Below are positions 48,286 through 59,580 of a stretch of 64,000 nucleotides of DNA, piece after piece. Position 1 is the stretch's first letter; each line of letters starts with the position of its first letter. Below the pieces are notes generated by a model that was not told where the DNA came from, ran no database searches, and worked only from the letters and a program-made list of their open reading frames with translations. The position numbers were made by a program, and so were the translations under genes. The stretch is from Rana temporaria (lineage: Eukaryota; Chordata; Amphibia; Anura; Ranidae), in contig NC_053494.1 in assembly GCF_905171775.1 (NCBI RefSeq), positions 120,805,528 to 120,869,527 of the forward strand, written 5' to 3'.

Positions 48286-49817
48286 TAATGCCGCGTACAC
48301 ACGACCATTTTTAATGGTCTAGAAAAAACTGTTTTTTTTAACCCGATTCTTGTTAAGCCTGCCTTGCCTACACACAATCGTGAAAAAAAAAATGCTCAAG
48401 CTAAGCGTGGTGACTTACAACGGCACTATAAAGGGGAAGTTCCATTCAGATGGCGCCACCCTTGGGGCTGCTTTTGCTGATTTCGTGTTGGTAAAAGTTT
48501 GGTGAGAGACTATTCGCGCTTTTCAGTCTGTTACAGCGTGACAAATGTGCTATGTCTATTACGAACGCTAGTTTTACCAGAACGAGCGCTCCCGTCTCAT
48601 AACTTGCTTCTGAGAATGCACGTTTTTTTCACGTAGTTGAAAGCCTACACACGACCATTTTTTACGACGTGAAAAACAACGCGAAAAAATAGAGCATGTT
48701 CTAAATTTTTAATGCCCATTTTTCACAACATGAAAAATGCTCTGGAGCCCAAACACGATCATTTTTAACCACTTAAGCCCCGGACCATATTGCTGCCTAA
48801 AGACCCAAGGGGTTTTTACAGTTCGGGACTGCGTCGCTTTAACAGACAATTGCGCGGTCGTGCGACGTGGCTCCCAAACAAAATTGGCGTCCTTTTTTCC
48901 CCACAAATAGAGCTTTCTTTTGGTGGTATTTGATCACCTCCTGCGGTTTTTATTTTTTGCGCTATAAACACAAATAGAGCGACAATTTTGAAAAAAATTC
49001 AATATTTTTTACTTTTTGCTGTAATAAATATCCCCCAAAAACATATATAATTTTTTTTCCCCTCAGTTTAGGCCGATACGTATTCTTCTACCTATTTTTG
49101 GTAAAAAAAAAACGCAATAATCGTTTATCGGTTGGTTTGCGCAAAATTTATAGCGTTTACAAAATAGGGGATAGTTTTTTTGCATTTTTTTTTTTTTACT
49201 ACTAATGGCGGCGATCAGCAATTTTTTTCGTGACTGCGACATTATGGCGGACACTTCGGACAATTTTGACACATTTTTGGGACCATTGTCATTTTCACAA
49301 TAAAGAATGCAATTTAAATGCATTTTTTGCTGTGAAAATGACAGTTGCAGTTTGGGAGTTAAACACAGGGGGCGCTGTAACATTTAGGGATCACTGTGTG
49401 TGTGTTTACTAGTGTAGGGGGGTGTGGCTGTAGGAATGACATCATCGATCGGATCTCCCCTATAAAGGGGATCACCCGATCGATGCGCCGCCACAGTGAA
49501 GCACGGGGAAGCCGTGTTTACACACGGCTCTCCCCGTTCTTCAGCTCCGGGGAGCGATCGCGACGGAGCGGCTATAAACAAATAGCCGCGCCGTCATCCC
49601 GGATCGCTCCCCGAGCGGACCCGACCTCCGCATGTACCGGGGGGGGTCCCGATCGGACCCCCCACCCACGTCTAGCAGAGGACGTACAGGTACGTGATTG
49701 TGCCTGTCCGTGCCATTCTGCCGACGTAAATGTACATGAGGAGGTCGGGAAGTGGTTAATGACATTTAAAAAAAAAAATGTCACATCATGAAAAACGCTC
49801 GCGTGTACGCGGCATTA
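48286..49817. mobile_element. Middle element: TACACACGACC-type MITE
   Basis: TAATGCCGCGTACACACGAC at the left, GCGTGTACGCGGCATTA at the right. The interior resembles 2859-3396 (GGGGAAGTTCCATTCAGATG, ACGAACGCTAGTTTTACCAG). Split at 48765 by a TTAA element. Confidence 0.88.
48769..49755. mobile_element. Innermost element: piggyBac-like MITE, 987 bp
   Basis: CCACTTAAGCCCCGGACC and the inverse end GGTCGGGAAGTGG, each flanked by TTAA (48765-48768 and 49756-49759), the piggyBac target. The interior has a CGGGGAAGCCGTGT hairpin near 49502-49535. It is the only copy in the window with both ends; related partial copies start at 8604, 27244, 30603 and 63730. Confidence 0.88.
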
Positions 49818-50392
49818 GAATAAAGATCACAAATCTCTCACCATTCTCGTGGCGTAAAATCTTTTACATTAAACAAAAAAAATTTGGGCTTACTTTACTG
49901 GTTGTTTTTTTATTTTTTATTTATTAAAGTATTTTTTTCCCAAAAAATTGCATTTGAAAGACCGCTGCGCTAATGCAGTGCGACATAAAATACTGCAACA
50001 ACCACCATTTTTTTCTCTAGGATCTCTACTAAAAAAAAAATATAATGTTTGGAGGTTTCAAGTAATTTTCTAGCAAAAAAAATAAAAATTATTTTAACTT
50101 AAAAACAGCAAGTGTCAGAAAACGGTTTGGTGTTCAAGTGGTTAAACGTTCCTAATTTACAGTCTATTCCTTTTGAGGTAAAAGACAAATTGTTATAATG
50201 TTTAGGCTTAACGTTCTACTGATAAAGAATGTTCTGATACTTGGCAGACTGTCAGGATTTTTTTCTTAATTTATTTTGAAGGCTGAGAGCAGAGAATTCT
50301 CTGCATACAAAATATCGGTCAATACTTCGTCAAGATCGCAACGGGGAAAAAAACGCGATAACAATTCTTGACGATTAATCGTGCAGCTCTAG

Positions 50393-52350
50393 CTGTTTCT
50401 GCTTGCTGAAGGCTGCCATTTTGCTGAAGCCCAGAGCCCCTGAACACCAGTTAATCATAAAGCCGAACTAAACCCTTCGATTTAACGGTTTCAGAAAACA
50501 TTCCTGGAATGCTGGGTTTGCTGTCACTTTTGCTTGTGTCCTCAACCAATATGTCAAACCTTCAAATGACTGGTGTCATAACTGATCACATGTGCAGCAC
50601 CATGGCAGATCAAACAGAAGCAGCTTCCTTGGCTGTAAGGGATGAGGGTTGTCAGCCAATCGGCCTCTACAAACTCAGCCGTGCCTAAAAATGGGAGAGC
50701 AACTGAGCATGTGCAGAGCAGGGTGAGACTGTGTATTACTGAATTTTAAACAGTATAGGCAGTTATTTTGAATTTTTTACATAACTATTCCCACTAAGGG
50801 GCCAGCCTGAAGTGATCTAGCAGGAATTAATTTTCTGACTAAAGTTCCACTTTAGAGTCCCAGATTTAGTAACTTCTGCCATTGTATTCCTCCTTTTATA
50901 AATATGACATATTGTGTTATTTAACTACCGGTATATATTTTTACTTATATTTAACAAACTAATAACTGTTCACCTACAAAGTCCTGCTATGAGCTTCTTT
51001 ATCTCTTATAAAGGCAAATGGGATCTTATTAGGGCAAACTAACACTTTGTATGAAGCTACTACTGTCTCAAATTATCCTTTCATTCTGTGTTACATGGTT
51101 ATTTTTCTCTTTTCTTTTTGATTTTTTGAAGGGTAATATTTTGTGAAACTTATATAATAAACATAAAAATATAAAAAGACTTTTAAAGCATTCAAAACAA
51201 TTATAAAAAAAATAAATGTGCACAAGCGTGTCTGATACAAAAAGTTATTAAATCAGTTGTATTTTCATGCTAAAAGTCAATATGACTTTTGCCCTTACAT
51301 ATGGTTAATCACTGTATTTTTTCATCTAAAACATCAACACTCGCACTAATGCTAACCCTTGGTAGTGTTTAGCACTTTGTAGCTTTATATCACATATGAC
51401 TGATATCTTAGAACCATATATGGAACTTTATGATGTGTGTAGCTTATGACACACAGTGTTATATCACACTCGCCACTGAATATCATGCTGGATTTGTTAC
51501 AAAGTTGGAACAGCTGTTTCCCGAGGTGAAATGGTTATATCTGTAATTAAGTCAAAAATAGAATGGATTTTTGTGTAAGTTTTATGCACTTAATGAGATG
51601 TTGTGCAATTCCTGCCTTCACTTATATGCTTGTTTATGCCAAAGCTCTACATATTTGTTGAACCTTTTTTTTGCCCATTAATATTGTTTAATGAATGTCC
51701 ACATAAAATGTTAATTTTATCCAGACCTCCCAAATGTTTTGGATTCTTGGCAGCAGAAGTAGCAAGGCTACATTGAAGTTTACGCCTAGTTTCGCTGTGT
51801 CTGCGTAGATTGAGACAGAGAGCCTTTTTTGAGACATCTTGCAGGACGAAGTTCTTTGCAGCAAAACCTTTCCATATGAATTGGAACTGCCTTCCACAAT
51901 CAGTGGTTTCAGTGGGAAGTATTGATAGTCTCATAAACCTCTTAAATGGGCAATCTTAGCGAGCACAATATACAGGGATATGGGATATGATTTATTTATT
52001 TTTTGGCACAAATGCACACAGGTTGGACTGGTGTCTTTATTCAACCTTACCAACTATAAGTCACTTGCATCCCATTTGCCAAGTCTAAATGATGACACTT
52101 TTGTGTTAACTAGTAATTACTGCTAGCATTGGTGGAGGTGCAAAACAAGCTGGGACCCTAGCTGTTGGATATTTTTATTTTTTTGCACTCACAGCAAATA
52201 TTTCAGAGCTTTGGAATGCTACTGCTGTGTTTAGGGAGGATTATTATGACTCCTACCATGATTTGGGATGGAGGGGGACTGCATGGAGCAATATGGCCTT
52301 CTTTTCAGAGAGACTATTTTACGATAATTTTTTTTTATTATTATATCCTC
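50393..52350. other. Unassigned intronic sequence, about 2 kb
   Basis: AT-rich; the open frame at 51647-51934 (minus) is not recognised. No element ends seen. Confidence 0.35.
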
Positions 52351-52353
52351 TTA

Positions 52354-52768
52354 GGCCGCGTACTCACCATCGGTCCAAACCGATGAAAACGGACTGAAGT
52401 TCAGTTTCATTGGTCCAAACCGTGTGTACGCCCCATCGGTCTTTTGTCATTCGGACAAAAGTTGGAGAACTTGCTTTAAAATCGAACCGATGGACCGCTG
52501 ACCGATAGGTCCAAACCGATGGTTAGTACACAAAAGCATCGGTTCAAAACCCGCGCATGCTCAGAATCAAGTCGACGCATGCTTGGAAGCAATGAACTTT
52601 GTTTTTTTCAGCACGTCGTGTGTTTTACGTCACCGTGTTCTGACCCGATCAGTTTTTGGAACGATGGTGTGTACACACATCAGGCCATCAGTCTGCTTCA
52701 GCGGTGAACCGATGAAAATGATCCTTTGGACCATTCTCATCGGATGGATCGACCGTGTGTACGCGGCC
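52354..52768. mobile_element. Harbinger-like MITE with TTA target duplication
   Basis: GGCCGCGTACTCACCATCGG and the inverse end CCGTGTGTACGCGGCC, flanked by TTA on both sides (52351-52353 and 52769-52771). Rich in ATCGGT / ACCGAT words like 11324-11710. Confidence 0.9.
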
Positions 52769-52771
52769 TTA

Positions 52772-53199
52772 CAGGGCTTTTTTTCTGCTGGAACGCAGTT
52801 TCCACCACCTCAGGCTGCCCTCTCCTCTGCAGCCAGTCACATAAAACAGAAGCCTCCACCAGCTTCTGTATGCTAGCCTCGGCATCCAGGGTACATGCCC
52901 TGCTACTGTCAGTATAATGGGGATTTCAGAGGCAGCAATCTCTGCCTGTTGCTTGTCAGATCTGTGTAGCACGGAACTGGGTGAAGCTTTCTGAAACTTC
53001 TCCTTGGTTCTTAAGGGTGGAGCTGCACGGAGGAGACTGCTCAGTAAGCAAAAAAAAAACCTGATTTGACAAAACAGAATGGAAGTCTGCTGCACTGCTC
53101 TAATACTAATGAATTAGCTGTGGAGGTAAAGGGGAAGGAAGTGGGGAAGATTGTGCAGAGAGAGTAGAGACTGTGAAGTTGTGGATGTTCTGCAGAGGA
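52772..53199. other. Unassigned intronic sequence
   Basis: No gene recognised; short open frames lack similarity. Confidence 0.3.
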
Positions 53200-54760
53200 C
53201 AGCACTGGGGGGGGGGGTTAGGTTGTGCAAAGTGAGAGTTATGGGCAGGGGAATTTGTACATGGTTAAGTATGCAGTGTGTGTGTGTGTGGGGGGGGGGC
53301 TTGGGGTGAAGAGGTGAAAGATAAGGGGTTGTAGAGGTTTAGACAGAAGTAAAAAAAAAAGGTTGTGGATGGGAGTGGGCTGCACATGCTAATGTTAATT
53401 GTGGAATGTGGGGACAGAGCGGGTGAGCTGGCTATGGATAGGGGGGTAGAGCTGGGGGGTGGACTGTAAATGAGGAGAGAAGGTAACCTGTGCGGGGGGG
53501 GGGGGGAATTCGTTTAGAGAGATGGAGAGGGGGGAGGAGGTGAACTGTGGACTAGAGAAGGTAACCTGTGGGTGGGGAAGGTGAGATGTCGAGAGGGGGG
53601 ACAGGGTAAGCTGTGGGGGGTGGGGGTAAACCAACGAGAGAAGAGAAGGTAACCTGTGGGTGGGGGGAGGTGAGCTGTGGGGGGGGGTAAACTGACGAGA
53701 GGAGAGAAGGTAACCTGTGGGTGGGGGAGGTAAGCTGTGGAGAGGGATGAAGAAGGTGAACTATGGACGAGAGAAGACAGTAACCTGTGGGTGAGCAGTG
53801 ATGGTGAGGTAGGGTAAGCTGTGGAGGTGCACTGTGGGGGGGGGGTGAGCTATGGAGAAAAAGGAGTCTGGTGAACTGTGAGGGGGGGTGAACCGACAAG
53901 AGAAGAGAAGGTAACCTGTGCGTGGGATAGGTGGGGGGGTGAACCAATGAGAGAAGGTAACATGTGGGTGGGGAGGTAAGCTGTGGAGATGGTGAGCTGT
54001 GGGGGGGGGGGACTGTGGACGAGAGAATACTGTATCCTGTATGTGAGCTGTGGAGGGGAGGTAGGGTAAGCTGTGGGGGGTGAACTGTGGAGACAGAGGA
54101 GACTGTGATGAACTGTGGGGGAAGGAGGTGAACCGACGAGAGAACAGAAGGTAACCTGTGGGTGGGATAGGTGAGCTATGGGGGGGTGAACCGACAAGAG
54201 AAATGAAGGTAACCTGTGGGTGGGGGAGGTAAGCGATGGAGAGGGAGGGAGAAGGTGAGCTGTGGGGGGGGGGGTGAACTGTGGATGAGAGAAGACTGTA
54301 ATCTGTGGGTGTGGGGGTTGAGCTGTGGAGGGGAGGTAGGGTAAGCAGTAGGGGGGTGAACTGTGGACAAAAAAAGATGGTAACCTGTGGGCGGGGGGAG
54401 CTATGGGGGGAGGTGAACTTATTCAGCCATGAATAAGCACTAAGTCAGTGCGAAACGTCGGTTATCCTCCTGTTTCTGTTGCTGTGATCCGGTATGTTTT
54501 TGCTGTTCGTTTAAATAAAGACAACCTGTTTGGTTTGGAGTGCGGCCACCCATCCTTCATTTTATGCCAGAACTGTGGGGGGGGTGTGAGCAGTGGAGAA
54601 GGAGGAGACTGTTATGAACTGTGGGGGGGGGGGGTGAACCGACGAGAGAAGAGAAGGTAACCTGTGCATGGGTGGTAAAATGTAACCTGTCTGCGGGGGC
54701 GGTGAGCTGTGGATGAGAGAAGAGAATGTGACCTGTGGATAGGGAGGAGAAGGTGAGCCT
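53200..54760. repeat. G-rich, strand-asymmetric variable minisatellite
   Basis: Imperfect units of about 50-90 bp built from GGTGAACTGTGGACGAGAGA, AGAAGGTAACCTGTGGGTGG and GGTAAGCTGTGGAG with long G-runs. About a dozen GTAACCTGTG occurrences. The + strand is nearly devoid of C, so the minus-strand Pro/Ser/His-rich open frames are low-complexity artefacts. A 150-bp unrelated insert lies at 54419-54569. Confidence 0.9.
54419..54569 (+). mobile_element. Penelope-type terminal fragment with hammerhead-like fold
   Basis: Inserted in the minisatellite with GAACT/AACT at both junctions. Contains ATGAATAAG, the hairpin GCACTAAGTCAGTGC (54437-54451), then GAAACGTCGG. After it come CTGTGATCCGGTATG and AAATAAAGACAACCTG. 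The TGANNAAG-stem-GAAAC order is that of hammerhead motifs in Penelope-like element terminal repeats. No coding part. Confidence 0.5.
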
Positions 54761-54769
54761 TGACTACAC

Positions 54770-55494
54770 CTATTATTTGGCAAAACTTTTTTTACTTCTC
54801 TTTCCTGAGGAATGGCAGTATTGGGGGCGGGAATAGGGGTGGGGTTGAGGGGTGTGAGGGGGTGGGGGTAGTGAGTTGACTGGGGGGAGGGTGGGTTCAT
54901 GCACCTATTCTCTGACAAAAATAGCCCTGTCCTCTTACATATATAAACTGAAGGTCTAATCGTCAACACCAGCCAGTATAAAGAGATGGGGGTACATCTG
55001 TCTCTCCTGCCATCTATTGGCCACATATAAAAATTAGATAAACAAGAAAAGGAGAAAGTATACTAGTAATTACTGTCTTACTGAAGATATGGGCTATGTA
55101 GTCATATCTATTTTAAAATAAATAATCTTTGTCATCTAAGGACCCTTTCACACGGGACAGATCCTCTGCAAGAATTTCCTCAGTCCCTGCTCCTGTCCCC
55201 TCCTGTCTTTCATCACTAAGGTGTTCTTAAAGTCACATAATGCAAAATGGCAGTAGGCGGTCCGAGTTCTATATGATAAATACACACACTGCCAAGAGTG
55301 TGAAAGGCTTTTGCAAGAACATTAGGATTTATAAGATTGCTTCATTCCTGGGCCAGTATCTGGTTTCTGACCCTGCATGATGCCTAAAGAAAGATGACAC
55401 TTGCCTTTTGGGGAAAACAGAAGATTAAGTCTTTGTCAGGGGTAGCGCCGTGATCTCTTTAAAAGATGATTAAAAGGAAGTTGACCGAAAAGCT
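54770..55494. other. Unassigned intronic sequence
   Basis: Includes a G-rich stretch (54820-54895) and a CCAATAGATGGCAG motif (inverse near 55005-55020); no gene. Confidence 0.3.
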
Positions 55495-55980
55495 GTACAC
55501 ATTAAAGGAGTTGTAAAGGCAGAAGGTTTTTTTATCTTAATGCATTCTATGCATTAAGATAAAAAGGCCTTCTGTGTGTAGCAGCCTCCCCAGCACCACC
55601 TAATACTTACCGGAGACCCATTTCTGTCCAGCGATGTCCACGAGTCCCTCGGCCATTCAGGACCCTCCCTCCTGATTGGCTGAGACACAGCAGCAGTGCC
55701 ATTGGCTCCCATGGCTGTCAATCAATGTCAGTTAGCCCATCAGGAGAGAGAGGGGGCAGGGCCCAAAGGGCAGCGCCGTGTCTAAAGGGACACACATAGC
55801 TGCAGCTTGGCTCGGTTGCCCCCATAGCAAGCTGCTTGCTGTTGGGTCACTAAACAGGAGGGATGGGCCAGGAGCAGCGAAGAGGGACCCGAGAAGAAGA
55901 TGATCTGGGCTGCCCTGTGCAAATACACTGCACAGAGGAAGTATAACATATTTATAAAAATGTTATTTTATTTTTTAAAT
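55495..55980. repeat. Interspersed repeat family B, copy 2
   Basis: Direct-orientation relative of 15330-15790 (shared TCTGTCCAGCGATGTCCACG and CTCCTGATTGGCTGAGACAC). It contains a near-perfect hairpin, TATCTTAATGCAT around TCTATGCATTAAGATA, at about 55532-55562. Confidence 0.75.
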
Positions 55981-56189
55981 AGACTTAATCACTTTAAGTA
56001 GGCCTACACTAAATACGAACATATATATTTGAAGCCACTCTGACATGCACATTTTTAATTGTAATGTCAGAAAAAAAATTCAGTACCTCTCTGTAGTACA
56101 TGTTTATTTCCACACAAATGTCTTCTTCCTTGACCAAAGCTGCTAGTATAGAAAAATACCTGTTGACTTCCCAGAAATCCAATGAGTTT

Positions 56190-56590
56190 CTTTTTTTTTT
56201 TATTTCACAAATTCTTTATTGGGTGGATAACAGTGCACCATACATAGTACATAATACAATAAGTAGGTAATTAGATACGAAAATAATTTTGGCATAGATA
56301 GAATACATCCAGTTTCTAATGTCCTGTTTGGCTGTCAACCCAGTGTTTTTGCTTGATTGAAATCTAAACCAGCATCGTCAGCCTTGTCTTGTGGACCATG
56401 GAACTCCACATCCATCTACAACCCCAACCTGTCCAACTCCACATGCATCTTTTGCAGAAAAATATTGCTGCTGCCTTAGCTTCCAGGAGCCTACACATAC
56501 AGTACATTGTATGTAGGGGAAGGGTCCTTTAAAAGATTCTGTTCTAGAGGGCATGCATACCTTAATAGGTTAATATGATTAATAGGAACT
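56190..56590. other. Possible antisense retroelement 3' end, then unassigned
   Basis: TTTTTTTTTT followed by ATTTCACAAATTCTTTATTG resembles the inverse of a LINE poly(A)/AATAAA end. Unproven. Confidence 0.3.
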
Positions 56591-56799
56591 GAGGGCCTGA
56601 TCCACAAAAACCGTCCGTAACTTAACTTTTGCCATTAAGTTACACCGCCGCAAAATCTCTACCTAAGTGCCTGATCCACAAGTGTGTATGGGGGGGAACC
56701 AATGCGCAAAACCAGCCTAAATGTAAATAATTAAAATATCAAATAAAATCTAAAAAGCAGCAGCCACTACTAAAATAGTGCTCACGCACCAGAAGACAT

Positions 56800-57800
56800 A
56801 TGTAAATTGGGGGTAAATAGAGGCGCTTGCCAAAAATAACTAAAATAACTGAAATGCCAAATATCGCACAGCAACGTATGGATAGTAATGATTAAATCCA
56901 AATAATGTTTCACTCCTTGTTTCCAATACCTTCAAAGGCATCTACATTGAGATGAATGAGGTGGAGATAGTGAAAATTAATAATCCAAAAAAAATATTAG
57001 ACTAAAAATAAAAATTAATAGTCAACACATTAATATCAATCCAATAGTGTCATAAAACAGTGATAACTTGACAGTGATAAATCCGTAGGAAGGACCCAAA
57101 AAAAACACACAGTGTAAAATCTGAGTGATAAATACTGTTAAAAATAAACATCAATGTTTGTGAATAAATAATCTTCAGAATAAAAATATTATATATATAA
57201 AGAATATAATAAGATATAAGCAAAAAATGTTGAGTAAAAAAAGATTGATAAAAAAATGTGATAAATAATTTCAAGTTAATTAAAGTGTTTCAAGTCAAAC
57301 TCCAAAAGTAGTGGAAAGTTCCAAAAGAAAGGTGCAAGAAAAACTTATAATAAAGTGCCAGTCCAAACTCTTCCAAAAAAAAGTGTAAATAATAATTAAA
57401 TAAGTGCTGCCATCCACCGCACGAAATTCCAGTGTAGTTTGTGCAGACTCGTGAAGATAATTCCAGCCTCTCACCTCAAAACAGGTTAAACCAGCCTGTT
57501 AGATGTATTGAAGGATTCCAGCAATCTAAACTCTATGGGTCACTCCAAAACGTCCACCAAGGGTAAAGCTCCAGACCACTCACATGAAAGTAAATGTAAA
57601 CTCCATAGTGTAATAGGTTCAACACAATTTTAATAGTGGTTAAAACAAGGTATTACACTCACATTTAACAGGAGGTACAATCAGCATGCAGCGAATGTTT
57701 GTATGTAAAGAAGTAGATCTCCGCTCTCGGCCGCGAGCGGAGATGACGTCACCGTCGGCACTTTCCTTCACCTGACGCGTTGCGTAGCAGATCAACGCTA
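56800..57800 (-). repeat. Penelope left arm (inverted pseudo-LTR)
   Basis: Begins ATGTAAATTGGGGGTAAATA and ends GCGTAGCAGATCAACGCTA. It is the reverse complement of 59548-60545 over nearly its full length. Includes the GC-rich GAGCGGAGATGACGTCACCG segment with a TGACGTCA CRE-like core. Confidence 0.95.
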
Positions 57801-57812
57801 CTTAGTCATTGT
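57764..57812 (-). ncRNA. Hammerhead-like motif, left arm (minus strand)
   Basis: The reverse complement reads AATGACTAAG, TAGC-GTTGATCT-GCTA, CGCAACGCGTCAGG. ATGACTAAG differs from the CUGANGAAG core at two positions and from the right arm by a 4-nt indel. Its ATGANTAAG form is shared with the separate copy at 54430. Confidence 0.45.
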
Positions 57813-58854
57813 TCTCTCGTGGGAAATTAGCAATGAGAAAATAAATTTCCTAGACCTTGAAATCATCAAAGAAGGAACAAAACTGATAACGCAAACCTAT
57901 TTTAAGACTGTAGATAGAAACAGCTATTTACCTTTGGATAGTTGCCATCACTCACCCTGGTTGGAAAATATACCGAAAGGGCAACTACTAAGGTTGAGGA
58001 GAAACTGCACTAAAGATGATACATTTTTAAAACAGGCTGATTTTATTGGGAAAAGGTTTGTAGAGAAAGGTTATCAACAAGATTTTATCGATAAGAAAAT
58101 ACAGGACGTTATGGCTTTGGACCGAAATTCCCTTATACAGGACTGTTCAAAAAACAACACCTTTGCTGGGGGGGTGCCATTAATAATGGACTATAGTGTC
58201 CAACATAAACAAATAGAAACCATCTGTAGAAAATACTGGCATGTTGTGAAGGGTGATCGCCATTTGACAAGTGTACTTCCGGAGAAACCTCTCTTTACAT
58301 ATAGGAGGGCCCCTACTCTGAGAGACCTTATTGCAAAGAATGTCCTGGATCCTCCAGAAAAAAAGAGTTTTTCCTTTTTTAATGAAAAAGGCTTCTATCC
58401 ATGTAAAACCTGCTTCACCTGTAAACACACCAAAGAAAGTAAGAAGAAAAAGGAAACCTTTAAATCGAGTTGTACAGGGAGAGAATATAAAATCAAAGAT
58501 TTCATCTCGTGTAGAACGGAAGGTGTTGTGTATCTCCTAGAATGCCCGTGCCAAATCCAATATGTGGGTAGAACAAAAAGGCCCCTGTGGAAGAGATTGC
58601 GTGAACATACACAAAATATCATAAATGGATTCCCTAAGCATAGCTTATCACGCCACTATGAGCGCTTTCATAATAAAGACCCTTCGTCCCTGAAAGTGTG
58701 GGGCATTGAAAAATACAAACCCCATTGGAGGGGAGACAACAAAGTGCAGAAAATCAGTCAGGCTGAATCTCGCTGGATCCACGAATTATGCACTTTGTCC
58801 CCCAATGGCCATAATATAGATTTTGATTTGAACTGCTTTATCTCCAATTTTTAA
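57812..58854 (+). CDS. Penelope-like element ORF: RT C-terminus plus GIY-YIG endonuclease (5'-truncated)
   Basis: One open frame of about 347 codons. It opens with reverse-transcriptase thumb-region sequence (SNEKINFLDLEII, then TYFKTVDRNSYLPLDSCHHS). The catalytic palm motifs are missing because the element is 5'-truncated. Numbering from codon 57934, a cysteine motif C157-x2-C160-x2-C163 precedes the GIY-YIG nuclease. The nuclease reads GVVYLLEC (about 197-203), QYVGRT (209-214), KRLREH with R221, R223 and H225, and ESRWIHEL with the probable catalytic E278. The tail NGHNIDFDLNCF is typical of Penelope ORFs. The start given in simple ORF calls is a TTG with no biological support; the frame continues upstream to the arm junction. 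The nuclease nicks target DNA for insertion in intact elements. There is no internal stop, so decay is recent, but without the palm domain it cannot retrotranspose by itself. Confidence 0.9.
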
Positions 58855-59547
58855 TATTTTAATTTTTTAATAATTTATCAAATAATCTTATTCATTAATT
58901 TTAACCATGATTTTAGAATATTAATACTTGCCTACCATCCTCCCTTTTCATATTTATTCATGTAGACATTCTGTTCTATTTGGGAAGGAGTTTTATATAG
59001 GTAAACATGATTATTAGTATTAACTTTCCCCCAGCTGTCCCATCATCCACTAGAGGGAGCCGTTATCAGTTACCTGATAAGCACTGAGTATCAACTGGCC
59101 TAATATTAAGCTATGTGATTCCAGTCTTTTATTTATCCACTGGAGGGAGCTTGTATTTATTGTTTTTGTTATTTCATTTACTATACTTGTCAACGTCCAT
59201 TAGAGGGAGCTATCACTCGCTTGTCTATTGATTGAATGATGCTCCTATTATTATATGCAGAGATTTATGTTCCTGTCTTTCCCCACTGGAGGGAGCCACA
59301 TTTTAGCTCTGTCTTAATTGTACTATGTTTAACATATCTTGATCCACTAGAGGGAGTTAGTATTTCGATACTACAAATTATTTATGTTATACCCTCCATT
59401 TTTCATTACATGCACTTTCGATTTTATATCCAAAGGAGTTATTTGTTTTAACATTTGTGGTTTAATATCCACCCGGAAGTGCCGATTAGCGCGCATCCGC
59501 ATTCCTATTTAAGTCACCATCACCGACGGCACCTCCATACCTATGAC
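58855..59547 (+). other. Penelope 3' region with five CTCF-like 14-mers
   Basis: Non-coding, AT-rich. CCACTAGAGGGAGC-type 14-mers occur at 59047, 59137, 59197, 59283 and 59344, all on the + strand, spaced 90, 60, 86 and 61 bp. They are degenerate copies of one another in otherwise unrelated sequence. Confidence 0.85.
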
Positions 59548-59580
59548 TAGCGTTGATCTGCTACGCAACGCGTCAGGTGA
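59535..59580 (+). ncRNA. Decayed hammerhead-ribozyme-like motif, right arm
   Basis: CTATGAC (59541-59547), stem TAGC/GCTA (59548-59551 with 59560-59563) around GTTGATCT, then CGCAACGCGTC. Hammerhead cores read CUGANGA, stem II, GAAA; here a G is missing and GAAAC has become GCAAC. Penelope-like elements are known to carry hammerheads in this position. Probably not active as written. Confidence 0.45.

Larger units (their letters stand above)
48239..50392. mobile_element. Outer hAT-like element of a three-level nest
   Basis: CTAGAGCTGCACGATT at 48239 is mirrored exactly by AATCGTGCAGCTCTAG at 50377-50392. The inner parts (CACAATTTTTTT / AACAATTCTTGACGATTAAT) are also roughly inverse. No target duplication remains. 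Split by the element at 48286-49817. Confidence 0.85.

Noticed and set aside
51647..51934. 95-aa minus-strand frame that looked slightly gene-like
   Set aside because: No motif recognised and no splice or promoter context; kept as unassigned.
53395..55026. Several Pro/Ser/His-rich minus-strand frames
   Set aside because: Complement of a G-rich minisatellite; low complexity and no conserved motif.
57934..57936. TTG as the start codon of the Penelope ORF
   Set aside because: The frame and its RT similarity continue upstream to the arm junction; the true start is lost by truncation.
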